Source: a bacterium (GTDB taxonomy: Bacteria; Babelota; Babeliae; Babelales; UBA12409). Taken from it: a DNA stretch of 64,000 nt. Made by a program: the position numbers and the translations under genes. The DNA is taken from assembly GCA_018660415.1 (NCBI GenBank), contig JABJKG010000006.1:1-64000 (forward strand). Direction: 5' to 3'. The notes under the pieces are model-generated. The model saw only the letters and a program-made list of their open reading frames with translations. It ran no database searches and had not been told where the DNA came from. Position 1 is the stretch's first letter. Each line of letters starts with the position of its first letter. Shown in pieces: positions 38,449-48,268 of the stretch.

Positions 38449-39789
38449 TTATTTTTTATCAAACAGTTTTAAAAGTTCATACACATTGGAGAACTTAGTA
38501 GACGACAAAGGCGAATCTAATTTTTGTCGTTGTGCGACCAGTAGGTGTTGTGCTCCAAATTTGGCAGCCTCATCAGTGTGGATTGAGATATGGTTAATCG
38601 GTTTGATTTGCCCGGTTAGGTTGACTTCACCTAACGCGATGGATTTTTCAGGTAGTGGTTGTTGAAAGTAGCTGGAAAGTAATGCGAGTGCAATGCCTAA
38701 GTCGGAAGAGCTGTCCTTGATTTTAAACCCGCTACTGACCTTGAAGAATATATCGTGTGCACTTAGTTTAACCTGTAAGTATTTTTCTAAAACACCGACA
38801 ATAATCATTACGTGTTTATGATCAGCACCTGTTATGATCCGTTGTGGCATATTAAATTTAGACTGGACCGTGAGCGCTTGTACCTCAATTAATAGTGGAC
38901 GAGTTCCTTCAAGAGAGCTGATTAATGACAGGCCTGGGGTATCGGTAGTTTCTTGTAATAAAATTTCACTGATATTGGGAACTTGGGTTAGGCCATTCGG
39001 ACCCATGTCAAAAAATCCAATTTCATTAACAGGACCAAACCTGTTTTTAACTGAGCGTAAAATTCGGGTTTGCCAGCGATCTTCCCCTTGCAGATAAAAC
39101 ACACCATCGACCATGTGCTCTAGTGTTTTAGGTCCGGCAATGTTGCCTTCTTTAGTGATGTGTCCTGTTACAATTACGGCAATATTGTTTTCTTTTGCAA
39201 GGCGCATAAGCCTGAACGCTGATTCTCGTAACTGTCCAACACTGCCTGGAGTGACTTGGATTTGAGAAAAGAAACAGTTTTGAATGGAATCAATAATGAT
39301 CAGGTTGGGCTTTTCTTCTAATGTGGTGGCAATAATTTTTTCAAGATTGCCTTCATCAGAAAACAGGACCGGCTGATCTTTTTTGAGTAATCGTTCAGCT
39401 CGCTGCTTGACCTGGCCTAGTGATTCTTCGGAAGAAAAGTATATGACCGATTGTTTGGATGCAAGGTTATGAGCAATTTGTAACAAAAGGGTAGACTTCC
39501 CGATGCCGGGATCACCAGTTAAGATCAAAAACGATCCCGGCATGATACCGGAGCCAAGGACGCGGTCCCATTCACCGACGCCGCTGATCATGCGATTGCC
39601 AGTTTGTAGAGGAATTTCTTGAAGCTTTTTTAATGGTGTTGTTCCAGCCTTGCTTACTGCTTTACTGGCTGGAGATATTGTACGTTCGACAATACTATTC
39701 CATTCCTGGCAATCAGGACAGCAGCCTTGCCACTTAAAGGCCTTATAGTCACAGCTTGTGCAAACAAAACTAGAGTTGTTTTTGCTCAT
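38449..39789 (-). CDS. radA: DNA repair protein RadA
   Basis: Zinc finger CTSCDYKAFKWQGCCPDC; Walker A LTGDPGIGKSTLLLQ; KNRFGPVNEIGFF motif; Lon-like C-terminus. Confidence 0.95.
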   Translation of the reverse strand: MSKNNSSFVCTSCDYKAFKWQGCCPDCQEWNSIVERTISPASKAVSKAGTTPLKKLQEIPLQTGNRMISGVGEWDRVLGSGIMPGSFLILTGDPGIGKSTLLLQIAHNLASKQSVIYFSSEESLGQVKQRAERLLKKDQPVLFSDEGNLEKIIATTLEEKPNLIIIDSIQNCFFSQIQVTPGSVGQLRESAFRLMRLAKENNIAVIVTGHITKEGNIAGPKTLEHMVDGVFYLQGEDRWQTRILRSVKNRFGPVNEIGFFDMGPNGLTQVPNISEILLQETTDTPGLSLISSLEGTRPLLIEVQALTVQSKFNMPQRIITGADHKHVMIIVGVLEKYLQVKLSAHDIFFKVSSGFKIKDSSSDLGIALALLSSYFQQPLPEKSIALGEVNLTGQIKPINHISIHTDEAAKFGAQHLLVAQRQKLDSPLSSTKFSNVYELLKLFDKK

Positions 39790-40390
39790 AATTTACTTTT
39801 GGGTTCAAGTCGATTTTAAAACATTCACGACACCGTGCTTGATAACTTTCTTCAGCACCGATCATGACGATTGGATCATTAAACTTAGCGGGTTTCCCGT
39901 TAACGAGTCGTTGGCTAAAATGAGCATCATTACCACATTGTATACAAATAGCTTTAAGCTTGATGACAGAATCTGCAACAGCTAGCAGTGGCGGGATTGA
40001 GCCGAATGGAATACCACGGAAATCTAAATCTAAGCCAGCAGCGATAACATGTTTTTCTTTATCAACGAGCTCTAAAATTGTAGCGACCACTGAGGGTTCG
40101 AAAAACTGGACTTCATCAATTCCCACGATATCAATCTCGGGGGTTACCAGCTTAAGAATATCTGTATGTTTTTCTACTGGAAAAGCTCTAATTTTGGTTC
40201 CGTTATGAGAGACAACGTGCTCTAATGTAGTACGGTCATCGAGTGAATGCTTGAACACTAAAATATTTTTACGGGCAATCTCGGCACGGCGCAAACGACG
40301 AATTAATTCTTCTGATTTTCCACAGAACATTGATCCACATATGACCTCAAGTCGGCCTTTATAAGTATCCATTCCTTTTTTATCCCTCAA
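39770..40390 (-). CDS. tdk: Thymidine kinase (cytosolic)
   Basis: LEVICGSMFCGKSEELIRRLRRA, IVGIDEVQFFEP, GLDLDFRGIPFG, CIQCGNDAHFSQR...CREC. Confidence 0.95.
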   Translation of the reverse strand: MRDKKGMDTYKGRLEVICGSMFCGKSEELIRRLRRAEIARKNILVFKHSLDDRTTLEHVVSHNGTKIRAFPVEKHTDILKLVTPEIDIVGIDEVQFFEPSVVATILELVDKEKHVIAAGLDLDFRGIPFGSIPPLLAVADSVIKLKAICIQCGNDAHFSQRLVNGKPAKFNDPIVMIGAEESYQARCRECFKIDLNPKVNYEQKQL

Positions 40391-40509
40391 TAGTTACATC
40401 TCATCTATATTATCTTTACTATAACACATTGGCTACGTCTTGAAAAACTTGCAAAGCAAGTTTAGGTTTTGGTAGAATTTAATCAACTATTGAAAATAAA
40501 AGGAATGGT

Positions 40510-42459
40510 ATGATTAAAAAAATTATCAATACAGTTGTAGTAGGATGTTTACTTTTTCAGGTTTCGTTATATGGAGATAGTATTGATTTGCCGGTTATTC
40601 TAGATGATCAAAAAGTAGATGGACATCAGACATTGCATATAACTTTTTCTTCTAAGGCTCTTCAGCATCATATAAACCGGGGAACCGCAAAAATTCAAGA
40701 TAAAGAAATTATTCAAGTGTCTGGGTTTCATTTTGTTTCCTGCCAATTGAATATAGTTAAAGAATTTCGAGGTGTTGATGGGCATATATATAATATTCTT
40801 AAAGTTCCAGCTGGACGTATTGTTGGAACAGCAGGAAAGCCTCCACTGTTTGTAGTGGTGCCTCAGGAATGGAATCAAGTCGATCAACCATTTGTTGGTT
40901 ATGTTATGTTACTAGATAGCAATGTATTTAAAGATTTTTTCAGTTGTTTAACGGAAATAAATATACCACAGCTGTTAAGTAACGGGAAAATAACGCGTAT
41001 AAGTAAGGGTGAGAACGACAAAATGTCCATACATGTTCAGGATGAAGAGCAAGATTCTTTTTTGGAGTTAAAAGGTACTTATAAACCTGCTGTCAATACA
41101 TTCATTATAAGAACTCTTTTTCCATACGATGTATCGTCTATACCCCACGAAGTACTTAATCAAGCTCGCCAAGAAGTTGGACTAAAGCCCCTTATTCGTA
41201 TAGACAGTGGGCTTTTGTATGCCCCTGAATCGGCACCGTCTTCACCCGTAAAAAAAACTACGAGGTCTATTGCAGAAAGTGTTTTGATGTCGGTTCGCAG
41301 TAATGATGAAAATGGTTTTTTACAAAATCGAGTGGGCAGAGGTGACCAGATTAATTTTGAGGAGATAGTAGAGGGACGTTCATTAAGAGATCATATTAAT
41401 ACATTAATTGAAGGTGAAAAACTTTTTGCTCATGTTCAAAAAAAGTTAGAAGAGCCAATGTTAATCTCGTACAAGAGGCATATTTTAGAACAGAAGAGAG
41501 GTGGGGGAACATTAGAGGGTGAAGAGATTGATGTTTTTATGATACCATCTTTTCGTTCTATGATTATAGAGGGAGTAACACCCTTTATTCATGCATTGAA
41601 TATACAGAATGCTCCATTAGCAGAGCAGCTTTTAGCGTTAAGGATTGATGATGCTGGAATCGCTGATAATGGGCAGGCTCCGATTAATTTAGTTATTAAA
41701 GAATTTCTTGAATCAGGTTCCGGGGTGTCTAAGCAATTATTAGAATTAGTCATGAATAATATTATCATTTTGCCACAAACTAAAGAAGAATTAGCGCAGT
41801 ATGTTACCGAGCAAGTTTCTCTTAAGAGAGGGGCATTGAGAGGATTATCTAAGCGAGCAGAGCTTGTCCTTGATCTATTAAATAGTCGGGCTAATACTGT
41901 TGAATCGATGAGGAAGGGGCTTGTGTCCCTTTTACAGCAAGCAATAACACTGAGGCTGAGGCATGATCTGGATATTCTTATGCGGACTGCAACTCATAAA
42001 GAGTTACTCGATGGTTTACAGATTGCCTTAGATGAAGAAGATGTTGTGATGGCTGAGATGGTGATAGCAAAAGTATTAAAATTAAGTCCTCCTTTGAGTC
42101 GTGATGAGCAGAAAGAGATGTTTTTGATGTTAGATGTTATAATAAGGTCACTAATTCAAAAACAAGATGTACAAAAATTACTATACCTTTTACGTCCATT
42201 TGGTGATGGATTTTATACTCAAGTTTATATAAAAGTTATCCAATCAGATTATCCAAAAATTGCTCAAGCGTTACTAGATAGCCGTCCCAAGGTTAAACAG
42301 GACGACCAACTAGTCGAACTGCCAAGGGGGGCTTTCAATATAGTTAGTGAACAGCTTACCAAGGCTAAGCAGGCAACACCAAAGCATAATCAGTTATTAC
42401 GTGTTAAGGCTTTATTACAAAAACAAGCTAATGGTGACGTAGAGAATAAATCGAATTAA
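40510..42459 (+). CDS. Large exported protein of unknown function
   Basis: Signal peptide MIKKIINTVVVGCLLFQVSLYGDS; 649-codon ORF. Confidence 0.78.
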   Translation: MIKKIINTVVVGCLLFQVSLYGDSIDLPVILDDQKVDGHQTLHITFSSKALQHHINRGTAKIQDKEIIQVSGFHFVSCQLNIVKEFRGVDGHIYNILKVPAGRIVGTAGKPPLFVVVPQEWNQVDQPFVGYVMLLDSNVFKDFFSCLTEINIPQLLSNGKITRISKGENDKMSIHVQDEEQDSFLELKGTYKPAVNTFIIRTLFPYDVSSIPHEVLNQARQEVGLKPLIRIDSGLLYAPESAPSSPVKKTTRSIAESVLMSVRSNDENGFLQNRVGRGDQINFEEIVEGRSLRDHINTLIEGEKLFAHVQKKLEEPMLISYKRHILEQKRGGGTLEGEEIDVFMIPSFRSMIIEGVTPFIHALNIQNAPLAEQLLALRIDDAGIADNGQAPINLVIKEFLESGSGVSKQLLELVMNNIIILPQTKEELAQYVTEQVSLKRGALRGLSKRAELVLDLLNSRANTVESMRKGLVSLLQQAITLRLRHDLDILMRTATHKELLDGLQIALDEEDVVMAEMVIAKVLKLSPPLSRDEQKEMFLMLDVIIRSLIQKQDVQKLLYLLRPFGDGFYTQVYIKVIQSDYPKIAQALLDSRPKVKQDDQLVELPRGAFNIVSEQLTKAKQATPKHNQLLRVKALLQKQANGDVENKSN

Positions 42460-44663
42460 CCTTCTTGTACTTCACGAGCTATTTTTTCTACTAAGGGTTC
42501 CAGAGAAACGGTGAGTTTTTGAAGGTCGAACTTGGGTAAGGCAAATGTTTTTTCTTTGCCCAAGATTTCTACCGTGATGGATAATTCTGGTAGTACGCCT
42601 GTGGCAAGGTCAACTAACGCTATTCTAAAGTACGCTTCTTTCAGCTTGAAAAAGTCGGTTAATGCTTTTCCGTGGTAAGGCATTCGTGATAATACTGCCT
42701 GCTTGAACGGATCCTCGAGTCCTCGATGAATTTTTCCTTCTACTACCCAGTCATCCAGGTTTTTCAAGGAGGCTGAGCAATTAAGGTCCATGTAGATATT
42801 AAAGAGGTACCCAGAGATATCCATGGTCGCTTGCTCAAGATCAAAAAAGATTTCAGCAGATGTTTCTAGCTGGTTAAGAAGGTTGATACTTCCGTTAACA
42901 GTAAACTCTTGTTCATCCTCAGTAATGTTGATTGAGATTTCAGGACCTTTAGTGGAATCCAAGTTATGAGTAACCTTAAAGAGGGTTATTCCACCAAATG
43001 CTAAGTTAAGAGGGCTAATAGATCCTTTTCCCTTAAGGCCTTTTTTAGTGAGGGACAGATCTACAAGTGCACGATGATTACGTCCATACAAGTACTGAAT
43101 GGCTTGTGCATAATCATTGAGTGGCATCATGGCATACTCGAGTATGCTGCGGTTAGACTTGGGCTTATTGTGAAGTCCGGCCATCGATAGTTCGCCCTTG
43201 ATATGAAAACCCTGTTCGAAAGTAATCTTCCCAATCGAGATCGTTCGAGGTGCAATAATCATAAATACATCATTAAGGCAGAAAAAATCTGGGAGCTTAA
43301 CTTTCTCAAATGATTCGGCAAGCTGGTTTAACTTTTCGGATGCAATATCCAGGCCAGTCAGATGAACGACTTGTTTTCGCAGCGCCATGGCTTCCTCATG
43401 AAACCGTTCAATATGGTTATGAGTGGTATCAAGGAGATGTGATAGGTGAGTTTCTAAAACTTGTCGCTCATTACTCAACAGATCAACCGAACTAAAACCA
43501 TTGGCAGGGTTGAAGTGTTCTATAATATCTTCACTAATTTCTTCGATCCGATCTATATATCGATTGATATCAGTTGCTTCTTTTTTTACACTATTTTCAA
43601 ACTTTTTTATGAGGGTAGGGTAAGTATCTAAAAGATGGTTGATATTGCTAATGATCCCGGGGACTTGTCCTACAACGGTTGGAAAGAGGTTATAAATATC
43701 TGTAGCACATAAGTATGATGCTCCTCCCTTGAGGGCAAAGTTGGGTGAGGCTATATTGAAAATTCCTCCCAACATGAGAGTTCGTTGTCGTTGTTCATTG
43801 TCGCGGGTGAGTGTTATTTTACCACTAACACCGCAGCCAGTAGGGATGATGCCTTCAGCTATCAAGCAATTTAAGGACGCACCAATTTCATTCAGTTGAA
43901 ATGGAATACCAAATGGCGCGTTGAGGCTACCGGTTAATGAGCCTATGAACGCCAATTCGGCTTCGGTAGAAATTCCCGAGCTAAGTTCTCCATGGATAGG
44001 GGCACAATCGGGTAGGTTATAGGTAGTATCAATGACAAAGGCTGTTTTTGGGACAAAGTCCTCAGCAAAGAACTTAACGGAAAGTTTATCGAGGGTGACA
44101 ACATCCATGATGGTTTTATCGAGTATAGAGCTGAGGGTAAAGTTCATTTGGTTTATATCGGTGATATTGATAGGAAGTTTGATGGAGCTGACAAACTTCT
44201 TAATGCCGGTAAAACTTAAAACGCTTGCAAGTTGTCCATGAAGATTCATTTCTCCTGTTATGGTGACAACCATGTCACTAGTAGAGATTTCAATTAAGGG
44301 CTGATGAATTTCTAGTGATGAATCAAATCCACTGAGTTCTGGATGTATTTGTGCTGGAGAAAATACAAAGGATTCTAAAGGTTTTATTCTAATTGTTAAG
44401 TTCGAAAGATTGGACTGTACATCCCAGAATACTTTAAAATAGGCAGGAACAGCCAAGCAGGTAGTTTTTCCAGTCCAAATTTGTTCTTTATCATCTTCAG
44501 AAAGAACTTCCAAAGAATCTATTTGCAGTCGTTCTAATATTTGTTGTAGCTTTTCGCTATGTGGAAGATCCACAGTAGGTAGGTATCGATGAATTTGTTG
44601 TTGCGTATGGATATTGATGGAAAAAAAACTTATAATTAAAATTATGATAACGAGTTTCTTCAT
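42456..44663 (-). CDS. Large exported beta-rich protein, possibly related to the giant repeat protein locus
   Basis: Signal-like MKKLVIIILIISFFSINIHTQ; 735 codons; C-terminus LSITVEILGKEKTFALPKFDLQKLTVSLEPLVEKIAREV resembles the C-terminus of ORF 52626-53672. Confidence 0.72.
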   Translation of the reverse strand: MKKLVIIILIISFFSINIHTQQQIHRYLPTVDLPHSEKLQQILERLQIDSLEVLSEDDKEQIWTGKTTCLAVPAYFKVFWDVQSNLSNLTIRIKPLESFVFSPAQIHPELSGFDSSLEIHQPLIEISTSDMVVTITGEMNLHGQLASVLSFTGIKKFVSSIKLPINITDINQMNFTLSSILDKTIMDVVTLDKLSVKFFAEDFVPKTAFVIDTTYNLPDCAPIHGELSSGISTEAELAFIGSLTGSLNAPFGIPFQLNEIGASLNCLIAEGIIPTGCGVSGKITLTRDNEQRQRTLMLGGIFNIASPNFALKGGASYLCATDIYNLFPTVVGQVPGIISNINHLLDTYPTLIKKFENSVKKEATDINRYIDRIEEISEDIIEHFNPANGFSSVDLLSNERQVLETHLSHLLDTTHNHIERFHEEAMALRKQVVHLTGLDIASEKLNQLAESFEKVKLPDFFCLNDVFMIIAPRTISIGKITFEQGFHIKGELSMAGLHNKPKSNRSILEYAMMPLNDYAQAIQYLYGRNHRALVDLSLTKKGLKGKGSISPLNLAFGGITLFKVTHNLDSTKGPEISINITEDEQEFTVNGSINLLNQLETSAEIFFDLEQATMDISGYLFNIYMDLNCSASLKNLDDWVVEGKIHRGLEDPFKQAVLSRMPYHGKALTDFFKLKEAYFRIALVDLATGVLPELSITVEILGKEKTFALPKFDLQKLTVSLEPLVEKIAREVQEG

Positions 44664-44759
44664 GGCTTCCCTTCTGATTTTTAAAATCAGTTCTCCTCTT
44701 ATTATCGAAACCTTATCTTAGTTGGGAAAAATAAAAATTAGAATAGTAGGAACACATTC

Positions 44760-46073
44760 ATGGTCAAAGATTTTATACGTATCAGCACTTCTTTACCATT
44801 AAAAGGGTCATGTGAGATATCAGGGGCTAAAAACGCTGTCCTGGTTATCATGGCTTCATCAATTTTAGCTTCTGGTAAAACCACCTTGAGAAATATTCCT
44901 GTTTCTTCCGATGTATTAACCATGATCGAACTTCTTGAGTACCTAGGTGCCGAAGTTTTTTTCGATCAAGAAGAAAATCGTTTAGAAATTGATAGCTCGA
45001 CGATTGTACAATCGGAGGTTTGTCCTGATATTATGAGTCGTATGCGTGCATCATTCTTAGTCATGGGCCCATTGCTTGCTCGTTTCGGTCGTGCTCATAT
45101 CGCACTGCCAGGTGGCTGCTCTCTTGGAAAGCGCCCCATCGACTATCATCTGAAAAATTTTAAAAAGATGGGCGTCACGGTTGAAGAAGAATCACATTTT
45201 ATCACAGCGACATGTCAGCAGCTTCAGGCGCGACGATTAGTTTTAGAGTATCCTAGTGTGGGTGCAACAGAAAATATTATCATGGCGGCCGTTTTAACGT
45301 CCGGGGTGACCGAGATTGTTAACGCTTCATTGGAGCCTGAGGTCGATGACCTTATTTCGGTTCTTCGTAAGATGGGAGCGAACATTACTACGCAGGTTCC
45401 AGCAACCATTATTATTGAAGGGGTTGAAAGTTTAAACTCGGTTGAATACTCGGTTATGCCTGATCGGCTCGAAGCGGGATCGCTGTTGTTAGCAGCAGCC
45501 ATTACTGGTGGAGAGATATCTATACCTAATGCTCAGCCGCATATAATGGATGTTTTCCTATTGAAACTTGAAGAGATGGGTCATACTGTTGTTGTGAGTG
45601 ATAATGGTAAGGGAATTTTCTTTAAGGCGACGACTGCGCCGAAAGCAGTTTCCTTTAAAACCGGACCTTTTCCTGGGTTTCCTACTGACTTGCAAGCGCC
45701 GATGATGGTAGCACAAACATTAGCAGAAGGGACAAGCATCATTGAAGAGACGGTGTTTGAAAATCGGTTATTACATATTCAAGAGCTGCGTAAGATGGGA
45801 GCTCAGATTGAACAGATTGGAACTAAGGCTATTGTAACAGGGGTTCCACACTTAGTTGGAGCTTCAGTAGTGGCGACTGATATTCGTGCTGCATGTGGAT
45901 TGGTGTTGGCTGGCTTGGTTGCTCATGGCAAGACTGAGATGACGGGTGTTGCTCACTTTGATCGCGGTTATGATCGTTTAACGCAAAAGTTAGTTCAGCT
46001 TGGTGGTAAGGTTGAACGTTTCTCTTCTGAGGTTCTTGGATCTTCTTCCAAGCATATAGAAAAGTTTGTTTAA
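44760..46073 (+). CDS. murA: UDP-N-acetylglucosamine 1-carboxyvinyltransferase
   Basis: ISGAKNAVLVIMASSIL; active-site Cys loop LPGGCSLGKRPIDYHL; GFPTDLQAPMMVAQTLAEGTSIIEETVFENRL; RAACGLVLAGLVAHGKTEMTGVAHFDRGYDRL. Confidence 0.96.
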   Translation: MVKDFIRISTSLPLKGSCEISGAKNAVLVIMASSILASGKTTLRNIPVSSDVLTMIELLEYLGAEVFFDQEENRLEIDSSTIVQSEVCPDIMSRMRASFLVMGPLLARFGRAHIALPGGCSLGKRPIDYHLKNFKKMGVTVEEESHFITATCQQLQARRLVLEYPSVGATENIIMAAVLTSGVTEIVNASLEPEVDDLISVLRKMGANITTQVPATIIIEGVESLNSVEYSVMPDRLEAGSLLLAAAITGGEISIPNAQPHIMDVFLLKLEEMGHTVVVSDNGKGIFFKATTAPKAVSFKTGPFPGFPTDLQAPMMVAQTLAEGTSIIEETVFENRLLHIQELRKMGAQIEQIGTKAIVTGVPHLVGASVVATDIRAACGLVLAGLVAHGKTEMTGVAHFDRGYDRLTQKLVQLGGKVERFSSEVLGSSSKHIEKFV

Positions 46074-46151
46074 AATAAAAAGCAGTAACGTTAAGTATTA
46101 CAACTTAGTGTTACTGCTCCTTATTAGACTATTGAGGGTCTTTGGATTAAT

Positions 46152-46322
46152 TTATCCAAAATGTCTGGACTCTCTTTCTCTTTGCATTCTTTCCATTTGA
46201 CGATCTGGTTGTCGTTGTCTTATTCTTCTTTTTTCCATCATTCTTCTTTCTTGCGCTTCTCTTTCTTCTCGTATGCTGTTTATTTTTTCTTTTCTTTCTT
46301 CCTGTTGAAAGTGTTGGCGTTC
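46152..46322 (-). other. 56-codon open tail in frame with, and directly after, the TAA of ORF 46323-47804
   Basis: Reads ERQHFQQEERKEKINSIREEREAQERRMMEKRRIRQRQPDRQMERMQRERESRHFG then TAA (46152-46154). No stop inside. Confidence 0.6.
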
Positions 46323-47804
46323 TTAGGATGCTTTTTGTCTAGCAACCTCATCAAGAGGAACAATGTGAGACTGTAGGACTATATTAATGCCCATGACGTC
46401 CTTCATTATTCGCAATGTTTTGCTAATGATTTGTAATGAGCTTTCAAGAGACTGATGTCCTGTTGCGACTGTCTTGAGAGCTGCAGTTATTGTTGCTTGT
46501 GCTTTATTTAATGCGATTTTTCCTGAAGCTACAGAGGCTTTTATTTTCTTAAGTGCTGTATTAAGTTTTACAAGGGCCGGTGCTATTTTTGCCTGCGCTT
46601 CAAGCATTGTATTGGAAGCTAGAAGTGCTTTGTATATAGCCGCTTGTATACTTGTTGACTTTGACTGGGTTATTGATTGAAACATAACCAATAGGGTACA
46701 AACTGATGCAACATCAGCCTTAAGCTTAGCAATATCTTGTGTGCTGAGCTCCGTCTTACCAATCTTGCTAATGAGTGCTTTATCGCTCGGGACAAGTGAT
46801 AAAAGCAGTGTTTTGACAGGAGCAATCTTCTTGAGTCCTGCAGTAATCTTAGTTTGATCTCCTTTTAATGTGGTAATTTCATCAGTAATAGGAGTGGCAG
46901 CGTAATTGAGCTCGCCTTCTTTATCTTTCAAGCTTGCTTGAGCGACCATTAGTTTTGCTTGTGCATCAGCAAGTGTTTGTGATGTACTATTAAGGATGGC
47001 TTGTGATTTGTTTAATGCTTTACCAACGGCTTTTTTGAATGCTGCTTGTATTTCATCCTCGGTTGCATTATAGCTTACCGTAAAACCATCTGAAGTATGG
47101 TGTCCACAGAACTTAGCCTTTTCTGTTGGTGTATAACCTTTTTGTGGCCATGGATATAAATGACTTCTTATACCTTTAAGCGTAGTGATGTCTTTTTGGT
47201 TTGGCCAGTCAAGGAACGTACAATGACATTGAGTTGCTGCATGTTCTACTGCAGATAGGTTCTTGAGAATATCCTCACTCGTTACTTGAGCTTCCTTTTC
47301 TGCTTTTTTAACATCAGCTAATGCCTGTTGTGGTGTTTTTGGAAGAGCTGCTATAATGGCTTTGGCGTCTTGTACAGCTTTTCCGGGTGCTGCTTTTGCA
47401 TCAGCGATTAAAGCTTTAGCTTTTCCTGGTGCTTCTTTAATGACGGTACTAGCATGTGCATGGGCTTGTGAAATTCCGGTTGAAATGTCATGAGTTACAG
47501 CTGCTTTAACTGTATCTGGAGATACCCCAAGAGATTTAAATTTATCTTCAATTTTTTTAGTTTTTGCCTTGCAAGCAGTATACTTTGGATTGGTTTGCAT
47601 TTTAGGGCGTGTTAAATCATTAACTTGCTTAGTACCAAACTTTCCATTTTTGTATCGAACAGTCTTATGTGATGCACAGTCATCCCATTTTTTACATGGC
47701 TTCTTAGGCTTGGAATGGTGGTGAGAAGGGTGGTGCCAGCCAAAACTGGATTGCGTGGTGGATAGGAGAGTAAAGATTAATAAAAATAAAGATACTTTTT
47801 TCAT
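46323..47804 (-). CDS. Exported Ala/Lys/Thr-rich coiled-coil protein (paralog A)
   Basis: Signal peptide MKKVSLFLLIFTLLSTTQSSFG; HCTFLDWPNQKDITTLKGIRSHLYPWPQKGYTPTEKAKFCGHHTSDGFTVSYNATEDEIQ; long helical C-terminal half. Confidence 0.82.
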   Translation of the reverse strand: MKKVSLFLLIFTLLSTTQSSFGWHHPSHHHSKPKKPCKKWDDCASHKTVRYKNGKFGTKQVNDLTRPKMQTNPKYTACKAKTKKIEDKFKSLGVSPDTVKAAVTHDISTGISQAHAHASTVIKEAPGKAKALIADAKAAPGKAVQDAKAIIAALPKTPQQALADVKKAEKEAQVTSEDILKNLSAVEHAATQCHCTFLDWPNQKDITTLKGIRSHLYPWPQKGYTPTEKAKFCGHHTSDGFTVSYNATEDEIQAAFKKAVGKALNKSQAILNSTSQTLADAQAKLMVAQASLKDKEGELNYAATPITDEITTLKGDQTKITAGLKKIAPVKTLLLSLVPSDKALISKIGKTELSTQDIAKLKADVASVCTLLVMFQSITQSKSTSIQAAIYKALLASNTMLEAQAKIAPALVKLNTALKKIKASVASGKIALNKAQATITAALKTVATGHQSLESSLQIISKTLRIMKDVMGINIVLQSHIVPLDEVARQKAS

Positions 47805-47823
47805 GATTTTCCTTAATTTGATT

Positions 47824-48015
47824 TTAACAGTCTACGGTTCCACCAACACAAACACTTTTGGTTGAATAGAGTGGATCACTAAGATTAGGAACGGTTTTTT
47901 GATAATATTTTCCAGGAATAGGTATTGTTTTAGGGATATTCTTACACAAATCTGCTTGTACATTAAAAGCTGTTAATATGCCTAAAGTTACCATTATTGA
48001 TATCATTAATTTTTT
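47824..48015 (-). CDS. Small exported Cys-containing protein
   Basis: MKKLMISIMVTLGILTAFNVQADLCKNIPKT...SVCVGGTVDC. Start at the internal MKK rather than 48030. Confidence 0.65.
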   Translation of the reverse strand, partial: KKLMISIMVTLGILTAFNVQADLCKNIPKTIPIPGKYYQKTVPNLSDPLYSTKSVCVGGTVDC

Positions 48016-48057
48016 CATTATATTTTCCATTCTAGAGTTTTGGTATTAACCTTTAAT

Positions 48058-48240
48058 TTACCTATTTATATGCCGTGTATGGCGCGATCGCATTCGTTTT
48101 TTCATCTGACGTTGTTCTTGTTGTTGTTTTTCCATTTGGCGTTGTCGTTGTTCCCTTTGTCGGGCCTCTTGTGCCTTTCTTTCCTTTAGCATTTTTGCTT
48201 TATGTGCTTTGATTTCTTCTTGTTGAAAGTGCTGGCGCGC
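48058..48240 (-). other. 60-codon open tail after a TAA, paralogous to 46152-46322
   Basis: ARQHFQQEEIKAHKAKMLKERKAQEARQREQRQRQMEKQQQEQRQMKKRMRSRHTRHINR then TAA; preceded by KQKAM-TAA (48241-48243). Confidence 0.6.
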
Positions 48241-48268
48241 TTACATAGCTTTTTGCTTAGCTATTTGA

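Noticed and set aside
46081-46119. Hairpin agcagtaacgttaag...cttagtgttactgct after murA as a terminator
   Set aside because: The stem is good but the following sequence (ccttatt) lacks a proper T tract; left out as a confident feature.
46161-46376. Plus-strand 71-aa ORF MSGLSFSLHSFHLTIWLSLSYSS...
   Set aside because: It is the exact antisense codon frame of the minus-strand basic tail; the low-complexity Phe/Ser composition reflects Glu/Arg codons on the other strand.
46323-48243. Stop-codon reassignment (TAA as sense) to explain the two in-frame TAA codons
   Set aside because: TAA ends many other clear genes in the window (for example at 5373-region and 46073), so the code is not reassigned; only local readthrough or truncation is tenable.
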